The notes beneath the pieces were generated by a model. It was not told the origin of the DNA. It was given only the letters and a program-made list of their open reading frames with translations, and ran no database searches. A DNA stretch of 64,000 bases, taken from positions 6,559 through 70,558 of the forward strand of contig NZ_JBHYXZ010000030.1 of the NCBI RefSeq assembly GCF_042752395.1. Direction: 5' to 3'. This document shows, piece after piece, positions 38,033-46,480 of this stretch. This stretch comes from Actinosynnema sp042752395. GTDB taxonomy: Bacteria; Actinomycetota; Actinomycetes; Mycobacteriales; Pseudonocardiaceae. The translations under genes and the position numbers were made by a program. Numbering within the stretch: position 1 is the stretch's first letter; every line of letters starts with the position of its first letter.

Positions 38033-38887
38033 CTACCCCAGCCCGAACCGCTCGGCGAACGCCGAGAGCTGGTCGCGCTGCTCGGCCGGGTCCGGGCTGG
38101 TGGCGCTCACCACGACCCGCGTCACGCCCTGCTCGGCGAGCCCCGCCACCTGGTCCGGGCCCAGGTCGATCGAGCCCCAGCGGGTGTGCTCCAGGGCGTC
38201 CGGGTCACGGCCGGCCTCGGCGGCGGTCGCCCGCGCGAGGTCCCACCGGGCCGCGCGCTCGTCGGGCGTCGGCATCCCGCCGGGGAAGTACCCGTCGCCA
38301 CGGCGCCCGGCCCGGCGCGCGGCGGCCCGGCTCGACCCGCCGACGTGGATCGGCAGGCGCGCCACCCCGTGCGGCTTGGGGAAGCTGCACAGGTCCTCGA
38401 ACGAGAAGAACTCGCCGTCGAAGCTCACGCCCTCCTCGCCGCCCTCCCACAGCAGCCGCAGCACGTCGATCGCCTCGTCGGCGCGGCGACCGCGGGTGGC
38501 GAAGTCCACCCCGACCGCGCTCGCCTCGCCCGGCAACGTGCCCAGCCCCACGGTCAGCAGCCGCATCCGGCCCTTCGACAGCACGTCGACCGTCGCCAGG
38601 CGTTTCGCCAGCACCACCGGGTGGTGGTAGGGCACCAGCAGCACGCCCGTGCCCAGCAGGATCCGCTCGGTCGCCGCGGCGATGAAGCTCAGGCAGTCCA
38701 CGGGGTCCGCGTAGGGCAGGGCGGGCGGGATCGGGTGCGCGCCGACGGTCGCCCCCGGGTACACGGCGATGTGCTCGGGCAGGTAGACCGCCTCGAACCC
38801 GCACGCCTCCGCGTGCCGGGCGTAGGCCACCATCCGGTCGGGGTCCACGCCGAAGTGGGGCGTGCTGTAGCTGACGGCGAACTCCAT
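38033..38887 (-). CDS. LLM-class (luciferase-like, probably F420-dependent) oxidoreductase
   Basis: 284 residues, ATG 38887. TIM-barrel luciferase-like features: MEFAVSYSTPHFGVDPDRMVAYARHAE start, FEAVYLPEHI, ERILLGTGVLLVPYHHPVVLAKRLATVDVLSKGRMRL, and RLPIHVGGSSRAAARRAGRRGDGYFPG. This is the actinobacterial TIGR03619/TIGR03854-like F420 group; the electron carrier is inferred from family, not from a decisive motif. It lies 45 bp after the GH92 stop, probably in the same transcript, though no metabolic link is evident. Confidence 0.88.
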   Translation of the reverse strand: MEFAVSYSTPHFGVDPDRMVAYARHAEACGFEAVYLPEHIAVYPGATVGAHPIPPALPYADPVDCLSFIAAATERILLGTGVLLVPYHHPVVLAKRLATVDVLSKGRMRLLTVGLGTLPGEASAVGVDFATRGRRADEAIDVLRLLWEGGEEGVSFDGEFFSFEDLCSFPKPHGVARLPIHVGGSSRAAARRAGRRGDGYFPGGMPTPDERAARWDLARATAAEAGRDPDALEHTRWGSIDLGPDQVAGLAEQGVTRVVVSATSPDPAEQRDQLSAFAERFGLG

Positions 38888-38932
38888 GGACCCCGACCGT
38901 AGGTGGTGACGCGGACGTCAAGGCAAGGCGCG

Positions 38933-41900
38933 TCAGACCAGGGTGATCGCGTACACCTCCACCCTCGGGTCGTCGGGCAGGGTGATCGAGTGCACCGCCT
39001 TGGCCGGGTCGAGCGGCACGGAGACGCCGAACAGGCGCACCGGCGGGCCGTCCACGCCCTGACCGCGCTTGATGCGGTGCGGCATCTCCAGCAGCACCGT
39101 GCCGCCCGAACCCGCCCAGTCCCCCACCGCCACCGACGCCTCGGCGGTGCTGCCGTCGGCGTACCGGATCGTCACGCCGGCCGTCACCGGGCCGTTGTGC
39201 GACGCCGCCACGAGCCGCAGCGCGGCGTGCTGCCCGGCGGGCAGCAGCAGGGCCTGGCCGCGCGCCTCCACGAAGTTCGGCGCGGTCCCGGTCGCGTCCG
39301 GCGCCTGGTAGGTCACGCCGCCGAGCACCGCGGGACCCGCGGCGGGCAGCAGCGCGGCGTCGTAGCTCCAGCCCTGGCCGTCGAAGTCGCCCTGGTCGGA
39401 CGCCGCGACCGTGGCCGTGCCGTCGTGGTTGTACTCGCCGGCGAGGTCCACGGCGCACTGCTCCCCGGCCACCGCGCACGTGGCCGCGCGCCGCAGCTCC
39501 ACCACGGCCTCGCGCACGACGGTGTCGGGCCCGCTCACCGCGACCCGGACCGGGTAGCGGCCGATCGGCGTGCCGGCGGGCACGGTCACCACCACCTGTT
39601 CCGTGCGCTGGGTCGGCAACCGGCCGGAGTGGATCACGAAGTGCCGCGTCGTCGTGGCCGACCAGCCGGCCGGCGCGGTCGCCGACACGTCGACGGGCAC
39701 CGCGCCCGGCGCCTGGGCGAGCACGTCCAGGGTCAGCGCCACGGTCTGCGGCGCGTCCGCCGTCGGCACGACCGCCGTGGACTGCCGCAACGACGCGTCG
39801 ACGTGCCGCCGGGCGTCGGCCTGCGCGCGGTTGACCGACGGCGGCTCCGCGCCCGGCCCGGTGCCCCACGACGACGGCGTGGCGCCGAGTTCGTGCGCCA
39901 GCGTGCCGCCGCCGACGACGGTGTCCCAGTCCAGCCACGTCTTGCGCACGTCCCGGCCGTTGAACGCGACCCGCTGCACGTACCGGTTGGCGTCGCTCGC
40001 GCCGGGCGCGGTGATGGTCAGCGTGGCGCGTCCCGTCCGGACGGTCGCGCCGGGGAACTGCGGGCTGGACAGCGCCAGGAAGTCGCCGCCGCTCATGGTC
40101 GGGTACAGGCCGAGCGACGAGAACACGTACCAGGCCGACATCGTGCCCAGGTCGTCGTTGCCGGTCATGCCGTCCGGGCCGGTGGTGAACAACGTCATCG
40201 CCGCGCGCACCACGGTCGCCGTCTTCGCGGGCGTGCCCGTGGACAGGTAGAAGTACGGCGCGAGCAGGTCCGGTTCGTTGTTGGGGTTGTAGGTGGGCTT
40301 GCCGTAGTAGTCGTAGGGCTGGGTGATCCAGTCCTCGCGCACGGTGCGGGCCGGGTCGGCGAGCAGCTCGTCGTAGGCGAAGAACGCGTCCAGCCGCCGC
40401 TCGGCCGCCTGCCGCCCGCCCATCAGCCGCACCAGACCGTTCGGGTCCTGCGGCACCAACCACTGGTACTGGAACGCGCCGCCCTCGTGGAACTGGTGGC
40501 CCGCCGCCACCGGGTCGTACGGCGTCACCCACGTGCCGTCGACCGTGCGGGGGCGGAAGTGGCCGGTCGAGGCGTCCCACAGGTTGCGGTACCACTGCCC
40601 GCGTTCGGCGAACACGCGCGCGTCGTCACGCTTGCCCAGGCCCGCCGCCATGAGCGCGAGCGCCGCGTCCGCCGCCGCGTACTCCAGCGTCGCCGACGCC
40701 GGGTGCACGCAGTCGTTGTCGCCGCCCTTGTGCGCGCAGTCCACGCCCAGCTCCAAACCGGACGGGATGTAGCCGCGGTCGAGGTAGTGCTCCACACCGG
40801 ACCGCCCGTTGTACGGCGAGTCCGCGGGAGGGACGGTGGTGGCGTTGCGCCTGAGCAGCTCGTACGCCTCCTCCTCGTGGCCCGCGAGCAGGCCCTTCGA
40901 CCACGCCTCCACCAGGAACGGCGTCACCGGGTCGCCGGTCATGATGTTGGTCTCGCTGTTGGCCAGCGCCCAGCGCGGCAGCCACCCCCCGTCCCGGCCG
41001 CTCGCCACCACCGAGAGCGCCACGTCCCGCGCCACCTGCGGTTCCAGCAGTTCGAGGAGCTGGTTCTGCGGTCGGTAGGTGTCCCACAGCGACAGGTTCT
41101 GGTACGGCGTGAAGTCCCGCGCGGTGTGCGGGAGGCCGTCGAAGCCCAGGTAGCGGCCGTCCACGTCGCCGGCCAGGTTCGGGTGCAGCAGCGAGTGGTA
41201 GAGCGCGGTGTAGAACGCGGTCCGCCGTTCCGCCGTGCCGCCGTCGATCCGGACCGCGTTCAGCCGCTCCACCCACGCCTGGTGCGCCTTGGCGCGCGTG
41301 GCGTCGAAGTCGTAGGAGTCGCCGGTCTCCGCCGCGAGGTTCTTCCGCGCGCCCTCCGGGCCGGTGTAGGACAGGCCGACCTTGAGGACCACGTCCCGGT
41401 CGGCGGTCGCGTCGAAGGTCACCCACGCGCCGTTGCCGCCCTGGCCGGCCGCGTCCGGCACGCCCGGCGACCGCGTCGTGCCGCGCCACGTGCCGAAGGC
41501 GGAGAACGGGCGGTCGAACGTGGCGGTGAAGTACACGGTGTGCTCGTCGCGGCCGGCGCAGAACCGCCCCGCCCTGATCCGGCCCTCGACGGTCCGGTCG
41601 CCGACGACGTGCACCTCGGAGTCGAGCACCTGCTGGTTGGCCTTGCCGGTGTTGAACAGCACGTTCGCCTGCGCGCCGGCCGGGAACGCGTACCGCTGCC
41701 AGCCGGTCCTCGGGGTGGCGGTCAGCTCGGCGTTCACCCCGTAGCGGGACAGGCCGACGCGGTAGTAGCCGGGGCGGGCCTCCTCGTCGGCGTGCGAGTA
41801 GCGCGACCGGTAGCCGGCGGTGTCAACGTTGTCCACGGGGCCGGTCGTCGGCATCACCGGCAACTCCCCCGCCACGCCGCAGCCGACGCCGGACAGGTGC

Positions 41901-42277
41901 GTCTGGCTGAACCCGTGGATCTCCTGCTGCAGGTAGTCGTACCCGCCCTGGCCGCCCGTGTCGGGACTGACCTGCACCATGCCGAACGGCATGCTCGCAC
42001 CGGGGAAGGTGTTGCCGAAGTTCTGAGTGCCGACGAAGGGGTTGACCAGCGTCGTCGGGTCCACCGGGTCGGGTGAGGCAGGTTCGGCGGCGGGTTTGGT
42101 GGCGGGTTTGGTGGCGGCGGGGTCGGCGGCGGCGGTAGCGGGGTCGGCGCTGGCGGTGGCGGGGTCGGCGGTAGCGGGGTCGGCGGTGGCGGTGGCGGGG
42201 TCGGCGGTGGCGGTGGGTGCGCTTGACAGGGCCAGGGCGGCGGCCAGCAGGAGCGTGGTGCCTCGGCGGAGCGGCAT
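38933..42277 (-). CDS. Secreted GH92 family alpha-mannosidase
   Basis: About 1114 residues from ATG 42277, chosen because MPLRRGTTLLLAAALALSS begins a typical signal peptide and AGAGAGG lies upstream; longer in-frame starts would bury it. After the signal comes an unusual repetitive linker (TADPATADPATASADPA..., DNA 42070-42215). The GH92 core follows: NPFVGTQNFGNTFPGASMPFGMVQVSPDT, GYRSRYSHADE, LWDTYRPQNQLLELLEP and GNDDLGTMSAWYVFSSLGLYP, the last being the signature glutamate/aspartate region of these Ca-dependent exo-mannosidases. C-terminal parts (about 850-1114) are beta-rich: a NEW3-like segment and an NPCBM-like module (GEYNHDGTATVAASDQGDFDGQGWSYDAALLP). It probably trims mannose from fungal or own glycoproteins outside the cell. 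A LacI-type palindrome lies 21 bp upstream. Confidence 0.95.
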   Translation of the reverse strand: MPLRRGTTLLLAAALALSSAPTATADPATATADPATADPATASADPATAAADPAATKPATKPAAEPASPDPVDPTTLVNPFVGTQNFGNTFPGASMPFGMVQVSPDTGGQGGYDYLQQEIHGFSQTHLSGVGCGVAGELPVMPTTGPVDNVDTAGYRSRYSHADEEARPGYYRVGLSRYGVNAELTATPRTGWQRYAFPAGAQANVLFNTGKANQQVLDSEVHVVGDRTVEGRIRAGRFCAGRDEHTVYFTATFDRPFSAFGTWRGTTRSPGVPDAAGQGGNGAWVTFDATADRDVVLKVGLSYTGPEGARKNLAAETGDSYDFDATRAKAHQAWVERLNAVRIDGGTAERRTAFYTALYHSLLHPNLAGDVDGRYLGFDGLPHTARDFTPYQNLSLWDTYRPQNQLLELLEPQVARDVALSVVASGRDGGWLPRWALANSETNIMTGDPVTPFLVEAWSKGLLAGHEEEAYELLRRNATTVPPADSPYNGRSGVEHYLDRGYIPSGLELGVDCAHKGGDNDCVHPASATLEYAAADAALALMAAGLGKRDDARVFAERGQWYRNLWDASTGHFRPRTVDGTWVTPYDPVAAGHQFHEGGAFQYQWLVPQDPNGLVRLMGGRQAAERRLDAFFAYDELLADPARTVREDWITQPYDYYGKPTYNPNNEPDLLAPYFYLSTGTPAKTATVVRAAMTLFTTGPDGMTGNDDLGTMSAWYVFSSLGLYPTMSGGDFLALSSPQFPGATVRTGRATLTITAPGASDANRYVQRVAFNGRDVRKTWLDWDTVVGGGTLAHELGATPSSWGTGPGAEPPSVNRAQADARRHVDASLRQSTAVVPTADAPQTVALTLDVLAQAPGAVPVDVSATAPAGWSATTTRHFVIHSGRLPTQRTEQVVVTVPAGTPIGRYPVRVAVSGPDTVVREAVVELRRAATCAVAGEQCAVDLAGEYNHDGTATVAASDQGDFDGQGWSYDAALLPAAGPAVLGGVTYQAPDATGTAPNFVEARGQALLLPAGQHAALRLVAASHNGPVTAGVTIRYADGSTAEASVAVGDWAGSGGTVLLEMPHRIKRGQGVDGPPVRLFGVSVPLDPAKAVHSITLPDDPRVEVYAITLV
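41821..41834. promoter_or_regulatory. Possible second, intragenic LacI-type operator
   Basis: Matches the upstream palindrome at 12 of 14 positions (core CAACGTTG) and lies 477 bp from it, inside the GH92 coding sequence. The core uses GTT for Val, a rare codon in this genome. It could serve as an auxiliary looping site or be chance. Confidence 0.35.
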
Positions 42278-42297
42278 CGGCAGGGAGCCTCTCTGGG

Positions 42298-42311
42298 TGA
42301 CAACGTTGTCA
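42298..42311. promoter_or_regulatory. LacI-family operator upstream of GH92
   Basis: TGACAACGTTGTCA, a perfect 14-bp palindrome with the central CG of LacI/GalR operators, 21 bp before the GH92 ATG. This placement would block transcription. No lacI gene lies in the window. A half-site TGACAACG occurs at 42632-42639. Confidence 0.8.
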
Positions 42312-42369
42312 GGTGATCCGCGTGCCCGATCACCGCCTCGACTCTCGCGCACCGCTCCCCCGTTCGTCC

Positions 42370-42660
42370 AGCCCCGATTCGGTCAGGTGGCGCACGCCGT
42401 CCCCGGTCGACCGGCGGGCGGCTGCCTCCAGGGCCGCCACCAGGCGGCGGCCCGGGTAGTCGGACAACGCGGGGTGCCGGTACCGGTGGTAGCAGTTCCA
42501 GTAGCTCGCGGCCCGCTGCCGGGTCAGCTCGGTGAACGGCGCGTTCTCCCCGGCGAATGCCCCCGTAGATACCGAACCCGCCCGTCGTGGTGCCGGGTGT
42601 ACAGCCAGTCCAGGACCGTCCGTTGCAGGGGTGACAACGCTTTATGGGAGCAGCAGGCCC
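42370..42660 (-). pseudogene. Degraded gene fragment (two frames)
   Basis: Two minus-strand pieces in different frames read as parts of one protein: LQRTVLDWLYTRHHDGRVR (about 42580-42640), then NAPFTELTRQRAASYWN followed by CYHRYRHPALSDYPGRRLV (about 42425-42545). The composition (SYWNCYHR...DYPG) resembles a conserved actinobacterial hypothetical family whose name I do not recall. There is no start codon with ribosome site and the frame is broken, so it is probably a relic. Confidence 0.4.
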
Positions 42661-42790
42661 GCGAGTCGGTCCGGGTTGCTGATCCGTGCCTCGACCATGG
42701 AGGGCGGATCAAAAGCGTCCTCGCCGGACGGGCAGATCAGCAGGATGACGGGGGTGGGTGGTGAAGCCCCGGTTGCGTCGTTGGTCGGGT

Positions 42791-42927
42791 TTCGTGTCAT
42801 CCCGCCGACCTCCACAAGGGCTACCGCACGCGTCAAGGGGGCCGTTCCAGCGTCAGGTGCGGTAGGGCTGGGAGTGCCCCCTTGACACGCGCGGTAGGGC
42901 TGCGCCAGGTCGGCGGGATGACACGAA
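42791..42927. repeat. Large inverted repeat (possible MITE/REP element or hairpin)
   Basis: Outer arms of 21 bp (42791-42811 and 42907-42927) are perfectly complementary, reading TTCGTGTCATCCCGCCGACC at the left end. Inner arms (42818-42842 and 42876-42900) are nearly complementary over 25 bp with CAAGGGGGC at their centre. The 33-bp loop contains a further piece of the same motif (GCGGTAGGGCTG). Noncoding, between GH92 and the ArsR-like gene. Confidence 0.85.
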
Positions 42928-43029
42928 GCCCTCCTTTGGGGGAAGTGCGTGTTCGCGTGGCCGGTAGGGGTGGGAGGGATTGGTGCCGGAAGGGGCGGAC
43001 AACGAGGGGTGTGGAGGTGTTGGAGAGGC

Positions 43030-43064
43030 TTGACCTGGTGGGATCGCAACAGTAGTTTCGAAAC
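43030..43064 (+). promoter_or_regulatory. Promoter of a leaderless transcript with an overlapping palindrome
   Basis: A -35 TTGACC (43030-43035), 17-bp spacer and -10 TAGTTT (43053-43058) place the start of transcription about at the A of ATG 43065. No ribosome site precedes that ATG. The palindrome GTTTCGAAAC (43055-43064) overlaps the -10 and abuts the ATG; it is a likely autoregulatory operator. Confidence 0.65.
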
Positions 43065-43652
43065 ATGTCTTTCGACCGGCGCAAGCTCACCGATGCGCAC
43101 GACCTCCGCGCGCTCAGCCACCCGCTCCGGGTGCGGCTGATGGAGCTGCTCGCCCGGGAAGGACAGCTCACCGCCACCGAGGCGGCGACCGAGTTGGGCA
43201 CCACGCCGGCGAACTGCTCGTTCCACCTGCGCCTGCTGGCACGTCACGGCTTCGTGGAGGAGGCGGACGGCGGGGTCGGCCGGCAGCGGCCGTGGCGGTT
43301 GGTCGAGCAGGAGACGCAGATCGTCACGCGCGACCTCGACCCGGAGGGGCTGTCGGCGTTGCGGGCGCTGGACGAGTTGCGCTGGGTTCGCCGCCAGCAC
43401 CGGCAGGCCGAGTGGTGGCGCACCAGGGACGAGTACCCGGAGCGGTGGCGGGGGGCCGCGTCCGAGTCGTTCGCCGTGCTGCACCTGACCGTCGACGAGG
43501 TGGTCGAGTTGCGGGACGCGTTGCAAGAGGTGATCAACCGCTACGTGGAGCGCGGTGCGCCGTCCCAGCGACGGGCCGGCACCGCGCCCATCGACATCGC
43601 GGTGTCCATGATGCCGCTCCGACGACCACACCCAGGGGGAGAAGATGACTGA
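43065..43652 (+). CDS. ArsR-like winged-helix transcriptional regulator
   Basis: 195 residues. The N-terminal winged helix (LRALSHPLRVRLMELLAREGQLTATEAATELGTTPANCSFHLRLLARHGFVEEA, about 14-67) is of the HTH_20/ArsR type. The C-terminal part (WWRTRDEYPERWRGAASESFAVLHLTVDEVVELRDALQEVINRYVERG) is a helical effector region common in such actinobacterial regulators. No Cys pair for metal sensing. The gene appears leaderless, and its stop overlaps the S9 peptidase start by 8 bp, so regulator and peptidase are translationally coupled, and the protein probably represses its own operon through GTTTCGAAAC. Confidence 0.88.
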   Translation: MSFDRRKLTDAHDLRALSHPLRVRLMELLAREGQLTATEAATELGTTPANCSFHLRLLARHGFVEEADGGVGRQRPWRLVEQETQIVTRDLDPEGLSALRALDELRWVRRQHRQAEWWRTRDEYPERWRGAASESFAVLHLTVDEVVELRDALQEVINRYVERGAPSQRRAGTAPIDIAVSMMPLRRPHPGGEDD

Positions 43653-45459
43653 GTACCGCGACTTCGCGGCCAGGCAGCGGTTCCGCTCGAACGTCGCGCT
43701 GTCGCCGGACGGCACGTTCGTGGCGTACGCGGCCAACACCGACGGGCCGCACAACCTGTACGTGGCGCCCGTGGCGGGAGGCCCGGCCCGCAAGCTGACC
43801 GACCACGCCGAACGCTCGGTGCGGCAGGTCGCGTGGTCGCCGGACGGCCGCCGGCTGCTCTACACCGCCGATTTCCAGGGCGACGAGCAGTTCCAGCTCT
43901 ACCTGGTCGACGTCGACGGCGGCCCGGCCCGGCGGCTCACCCACGCGCCCGGACGCCAGCACGTGCTCGGCTCCTCCATCCACGGCTACGACGCGCCCTC
44001 GCCGTTCACGCCGGACGGCCGGAGCGTGGTCTACGCGGCCAACGACCGCGACCCGGCCGTGCAGGACGTGCTGGTGCAGGACCTCGACACCGGGGCGGTC
44101 CGGCGGGTCGAGTCGATCGAGGGCACGTTGCTGCACGCCGTCTCGGTGTCGCCGGACGGCCGCTGGCTGCTCACCTCGGGTTCGCACGGCAACAACGACT
44201 CCGACCTCGGTCTCGTGGACCTGCACGAGCCGGACGCGCCGCTGTGGGTCCTGACCGCGCACGAGGGCAAGCGGCTGCACGTCCCCGGCCCGTGGGCGGC
44301 CGACTCGTCCGGTTTCCTCCTGCTGCACGACACCGGCGGCGAATTCCTCGCGCTGGGGTCGTACTCCCTGGCCACCGGCGCGATCACGGACCTGGCGACG
44401 CCGCCGTGGGACGTCGAGCACGTGGCCGCCGGCGGCGGGGTGCGGGCCTGGACGGTGAACGAGGACGGCGTCTCACGGCTGTTCGTGCTGCGGGACGGGA
44501 AGCTGGTCACGTTGCCGGAGCTGCCGTCCGGGGTGATCGAGTCGCTGTCCGTCGTGGGCGACGTGGTGACGTTCCTGCTGGCGACCGGCGCGCGGCCGTT
44601 CGAGGTGGTCGCGCTGGACCTGGCCGCGAACGAGCTGCGCCACCTGACCTCCAGCGCGCCGTCGGTCCGGGCGGACTTCGTGGAACCCGAGCTGGTGCGC
44701 TACCCGACGCACGACGGCCTGGAGGTGCCCGCGTGGCTGTACCGGCCGCGCGGCGACGACGTCCGCGGCGTGGTGATCTCCATCCACGGCGGGCCGCAGG
44801 CCCAGGAACGGCCGCAGTACAACTACTCCGGGCTCTACCAGTACCTGGTCGCGCGGGGCATCGCGGTGCTCGCGCCGAACGTGCGCGGGTCCACCGGGTA
44901 CGGCAAGACCTACGCGCAGCTCATCCTGCGCGACTTCGGCGGCGACGAGCTGGGCGACTTCGAGCACGCGGTGAAGTTCCTGCACGGCCTGGGCTGGGTG
45001 GACCCGGCGCGGATCGCGGTGTGGGGCGCGTCCTACGGCGGTTTCGCGACCCTGTCGTGCCTGTCCCGGATGCCGTCGCTGTGGGCCGCGGGCGTGTCGC
45101 TGGTGGGTCCGTCCAACCTGCTCACGATGGCGCGGTCGGTGCCGGAGACGTGGCGGGCCGAGATGGCCGACTGGGTCGGCGACCCCGACACCGAGCCCGA
45201 CTTCCTGCTGGAACGCTCGCCGATCACCTACGCCGACGCCATCACCGCGCCGCTGTTCGTGATCCAGGGAGCCAACGACCCGCGGGTGGTGAAGGCGGAG
45301 AGCGACCAGATCGTAGCCGCCCTGCGCGGGCGCGGGGTGGAGGTGCGGTACGACGTCTACGCCGACGAGGGCCACGGTTTCACCAACCGGGCGAACGAGG
45401 TCAAGGCGATCGGCGACCTGGCGGACTTCCTGGTGTCCCACCTCGACGGCGCGGCCTGA
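43645..45459 (+). CDS. S9-family prolyl oligopeptidase-like serine peptidase
   Basis: 604 residues, ATG 43645 with GGGGGAGA just upstream. The N-terminal half is a beta-propeller of WD40-like PD40 repeats (ALSPDGTFVAYAAN, AWSPDGRRLLYTAD, FTPDGRSVVYAAN, SVSPDGRWLLTSG). The alpha/beta-hydrolase half has HGGPQ, nucleophile GASYGG (Ser near residue 458), Asp in GANDPRV and His in DEGHGF. No signal peptide, so it is a cytosolic oligopeptidase or acylaminoacyl-peptidase type enzyme. It is coupled to the ArsR-like regulator, an arrangement in which the regulator is expected to control peptidase level. The substrate is unknown. Confidence 0.94.
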   Translation: MTEYRDFAARQRFRSNVALSPDGTFVAYAANTDGPHNLYVAPVAGGPARKLTDHAERSVRQVAWSPDGRRLLYTADFQGDEQFQLYLVDVDGGPARRLTHAPGRQHVLGSSIHGYDAPSPFTPDGRSVVYAANDRDPAVQDVLVQDLDTGAVRRVESIEGTLLHAVSVSPDGRWLLTSGSHGNNDSDLGLVDLHEPDAPLWVLTAHEGKRLHVPGPWAADSSGFLLLHDTGGEFLALGSYSLATGAITDLATPPWDVEHVAAGGGVRAWTVNEDGVSRLFVLRDGKLVTLPELPSGVIESLSVVGDVVTFLLATGARPFEVVALDLAANELRHLTSSAPSVRADFVEPELVRYPTHDGLEVPAWLYRPRGDDVRGVVISIHGGPQAQERPQYNYSGLYQYLVARGIAVLAPNVRGSTGYGKTYAQLILRDFGGDELGDFEHAVKFLHGLGWVDPARIAVWGASYGGFATLSCLSRMPSLWAAGVSLVGPSNLLTMARSVPETWRAEMADWVGDPDTEPDFLLERSPITYADAITAPLFVIQGANDPRVVKAESDQIVAALRGRGVEVRYDVYADEGHGFTNRANEVKAIGDLADFLVSHLDGAA

Positions 45460-45549
45460 CCGACCCGTCGTCCACAGTGGACGCCCGGTGCGCACGGCCC
45501 GCGCCCGGTAGCGTGGACGGCCGGACGGGTCGCGCGGGAAGGGGTCGAG

Positions 45550-46461
45550 GTGCCGGGACTGCGGCGGACGGTGCTGGTCGGGGCGGTGGCGGTGGCGCTC
45601 GGGGCGTGCACCGCGCAGCCGGACGCGGCCCCGCCGCCGACGTCCTCCACGACGACCGCGGCGTCGACCGGCGGCACGCCGTCCGCCGAGCGGGTCCACG
45701 TGTCGTTGGGCGACTCCTACGCGACCGGCTACCGGCCGGTGGACGAGGGCGACGCGCGGGACGGCTTCGCCTACCTCGTCGCCGAGCGGTCGGGGTCGCG
45801 GCTGGTCAACGTGGCGTGCAGCGGGGCGACGTCCGCGCAGATGCGGTCCGAGCCCGGCTGCGCGCCGGCCAACCGCGGCCCCGGCGCGCCCGACCCGGCC
45901 GGCCGCACGCAGCTCGACGCGGCGGTGGCGGAGCTGCGGGCGAACCAGGGCCGGGTCGGCCTGGTGACGGTCCTGATCGGCGGCAATGACCTGGCGCCGT
46001 GCGCGCGGGCCCAGGACGCGCTGACGTGCGCGTCCCAGGCCGTCGAGCAGGTGCGGGCGAACCTGGCCGCCGTCCTGCCCGTCCTGCGCGAGGCCGCCGG
46101 TGACGCCCCGATCGTGGGCCTGACCTACCCGGACGTGTTCCTCGGCGCGTGGGTGTCCTCGGCGTTCCCGAACGGCCGGGACCTCGCCCGCCTGTCGGTG
46201 TCGTTGTTCCGGGACTTCTTCAACGCCGCGCTCAGGGCCGAGTACGAGGAGGTCGGGGCGACGTTCGTGGACGTCACCGCGGCGACCGGCGGCTACGGGC
46301 CGTTGACCGAGACCACCCAGGACCCGACCTACGGCCCGATCCCGACGCCGGTCGCGAAGGTCTGCGAGCTGACCTACTTCTGCCGGCTCGCCGACGTGCA
46401 CCCCACCCCGGCGGGGCACGAGGCGATCGCCGAGGCGGTGCTGGCCGCGACCGGCGGCTGA
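45550..46461 (+). CDS. SGNH/GDSL-family hydrolase, predicted lipoprotein
   Basis: 303 residues from GTG 45550 with GGAAGGGG upstream. A lipoprotein signal with lipobox LGAC (Cys20) is followed by a Thr/Ser/Pro-rich spacer to about residue 48. SGNH blocks: GDSYATG (nucleophile Ser near 55), VACSGATS, IGGNDLA, and the C-terminal DVHPTPAGHEAIAEAV (catalytic Asp/His). Cys residues in the middle (AQDALTCAS, CELTYFC) likely form disulfides as in secreted SGNH esterases. It is an anchored extracellular esterase or lipase; the substrate is unknown. Convergent with the next gene, with both stops inside one hairpin. Confidence 0.92.
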   Translation: MPGLRRTVLVGAVAVALGACTAQPDAAPPPTSSTTTAASTGGTPSAERVHVSLGDSYATGYRPVDEGDARDGFAYLVAERSGSRLVNVACSGATSAQMRSEPGCAPANRGPGAPDPAGRTQLDAAVAELRANQGRVGLVTVLIGGNDLAPCARAQDALTCASQAVEQVRANLAAVLPVLREAAGDAPIVGLTYPDVFLGAWVSSAFPNGRDLARLSVSLFRDFFNAALRAEYEEVGATFVDVTAATGGYGPLTETTQDPTYGPIPTPVAKVCELTYFCRLADVHPTPAGHEAIAEAVLAATGG

Positions 46462-46480
46462 CCACCGCGCGGCGTCAGCC
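46456..46480. terminator. Hairpin spanning two convergent stop codons
   Basis: GGCTGAC (46456-46462) and GTCAGCC (46474-46480) pair perfectly, and the loop contains CCGCGCGG that can extend the stem. The left arm includes the TGA of the SGNH gene, and the right arm includes the TGA of the minus-strand gene. No U-tract, as is common for actinobacterial terminators. Confidence 0.55.

Noticed and set aside
38903..42076. Plus-strand open frame of about 1057 codons
   Set aside because: Antisense to the GH92 gene, with no signal, domain or ribosome site.
42524..42712. Small minus-strand gene of 62 codons
   Set aside because: Only part of it resembles protein and the similarity continues in another frame, so it is treated as a pseudogene fragment.
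43833..45989. Plus-strand frame overlapping the S9 peptidase and SGNH genes
   Set aside because: It runs through both real genes in another frame and is Arg/Gly/Pro-rich without motifs.
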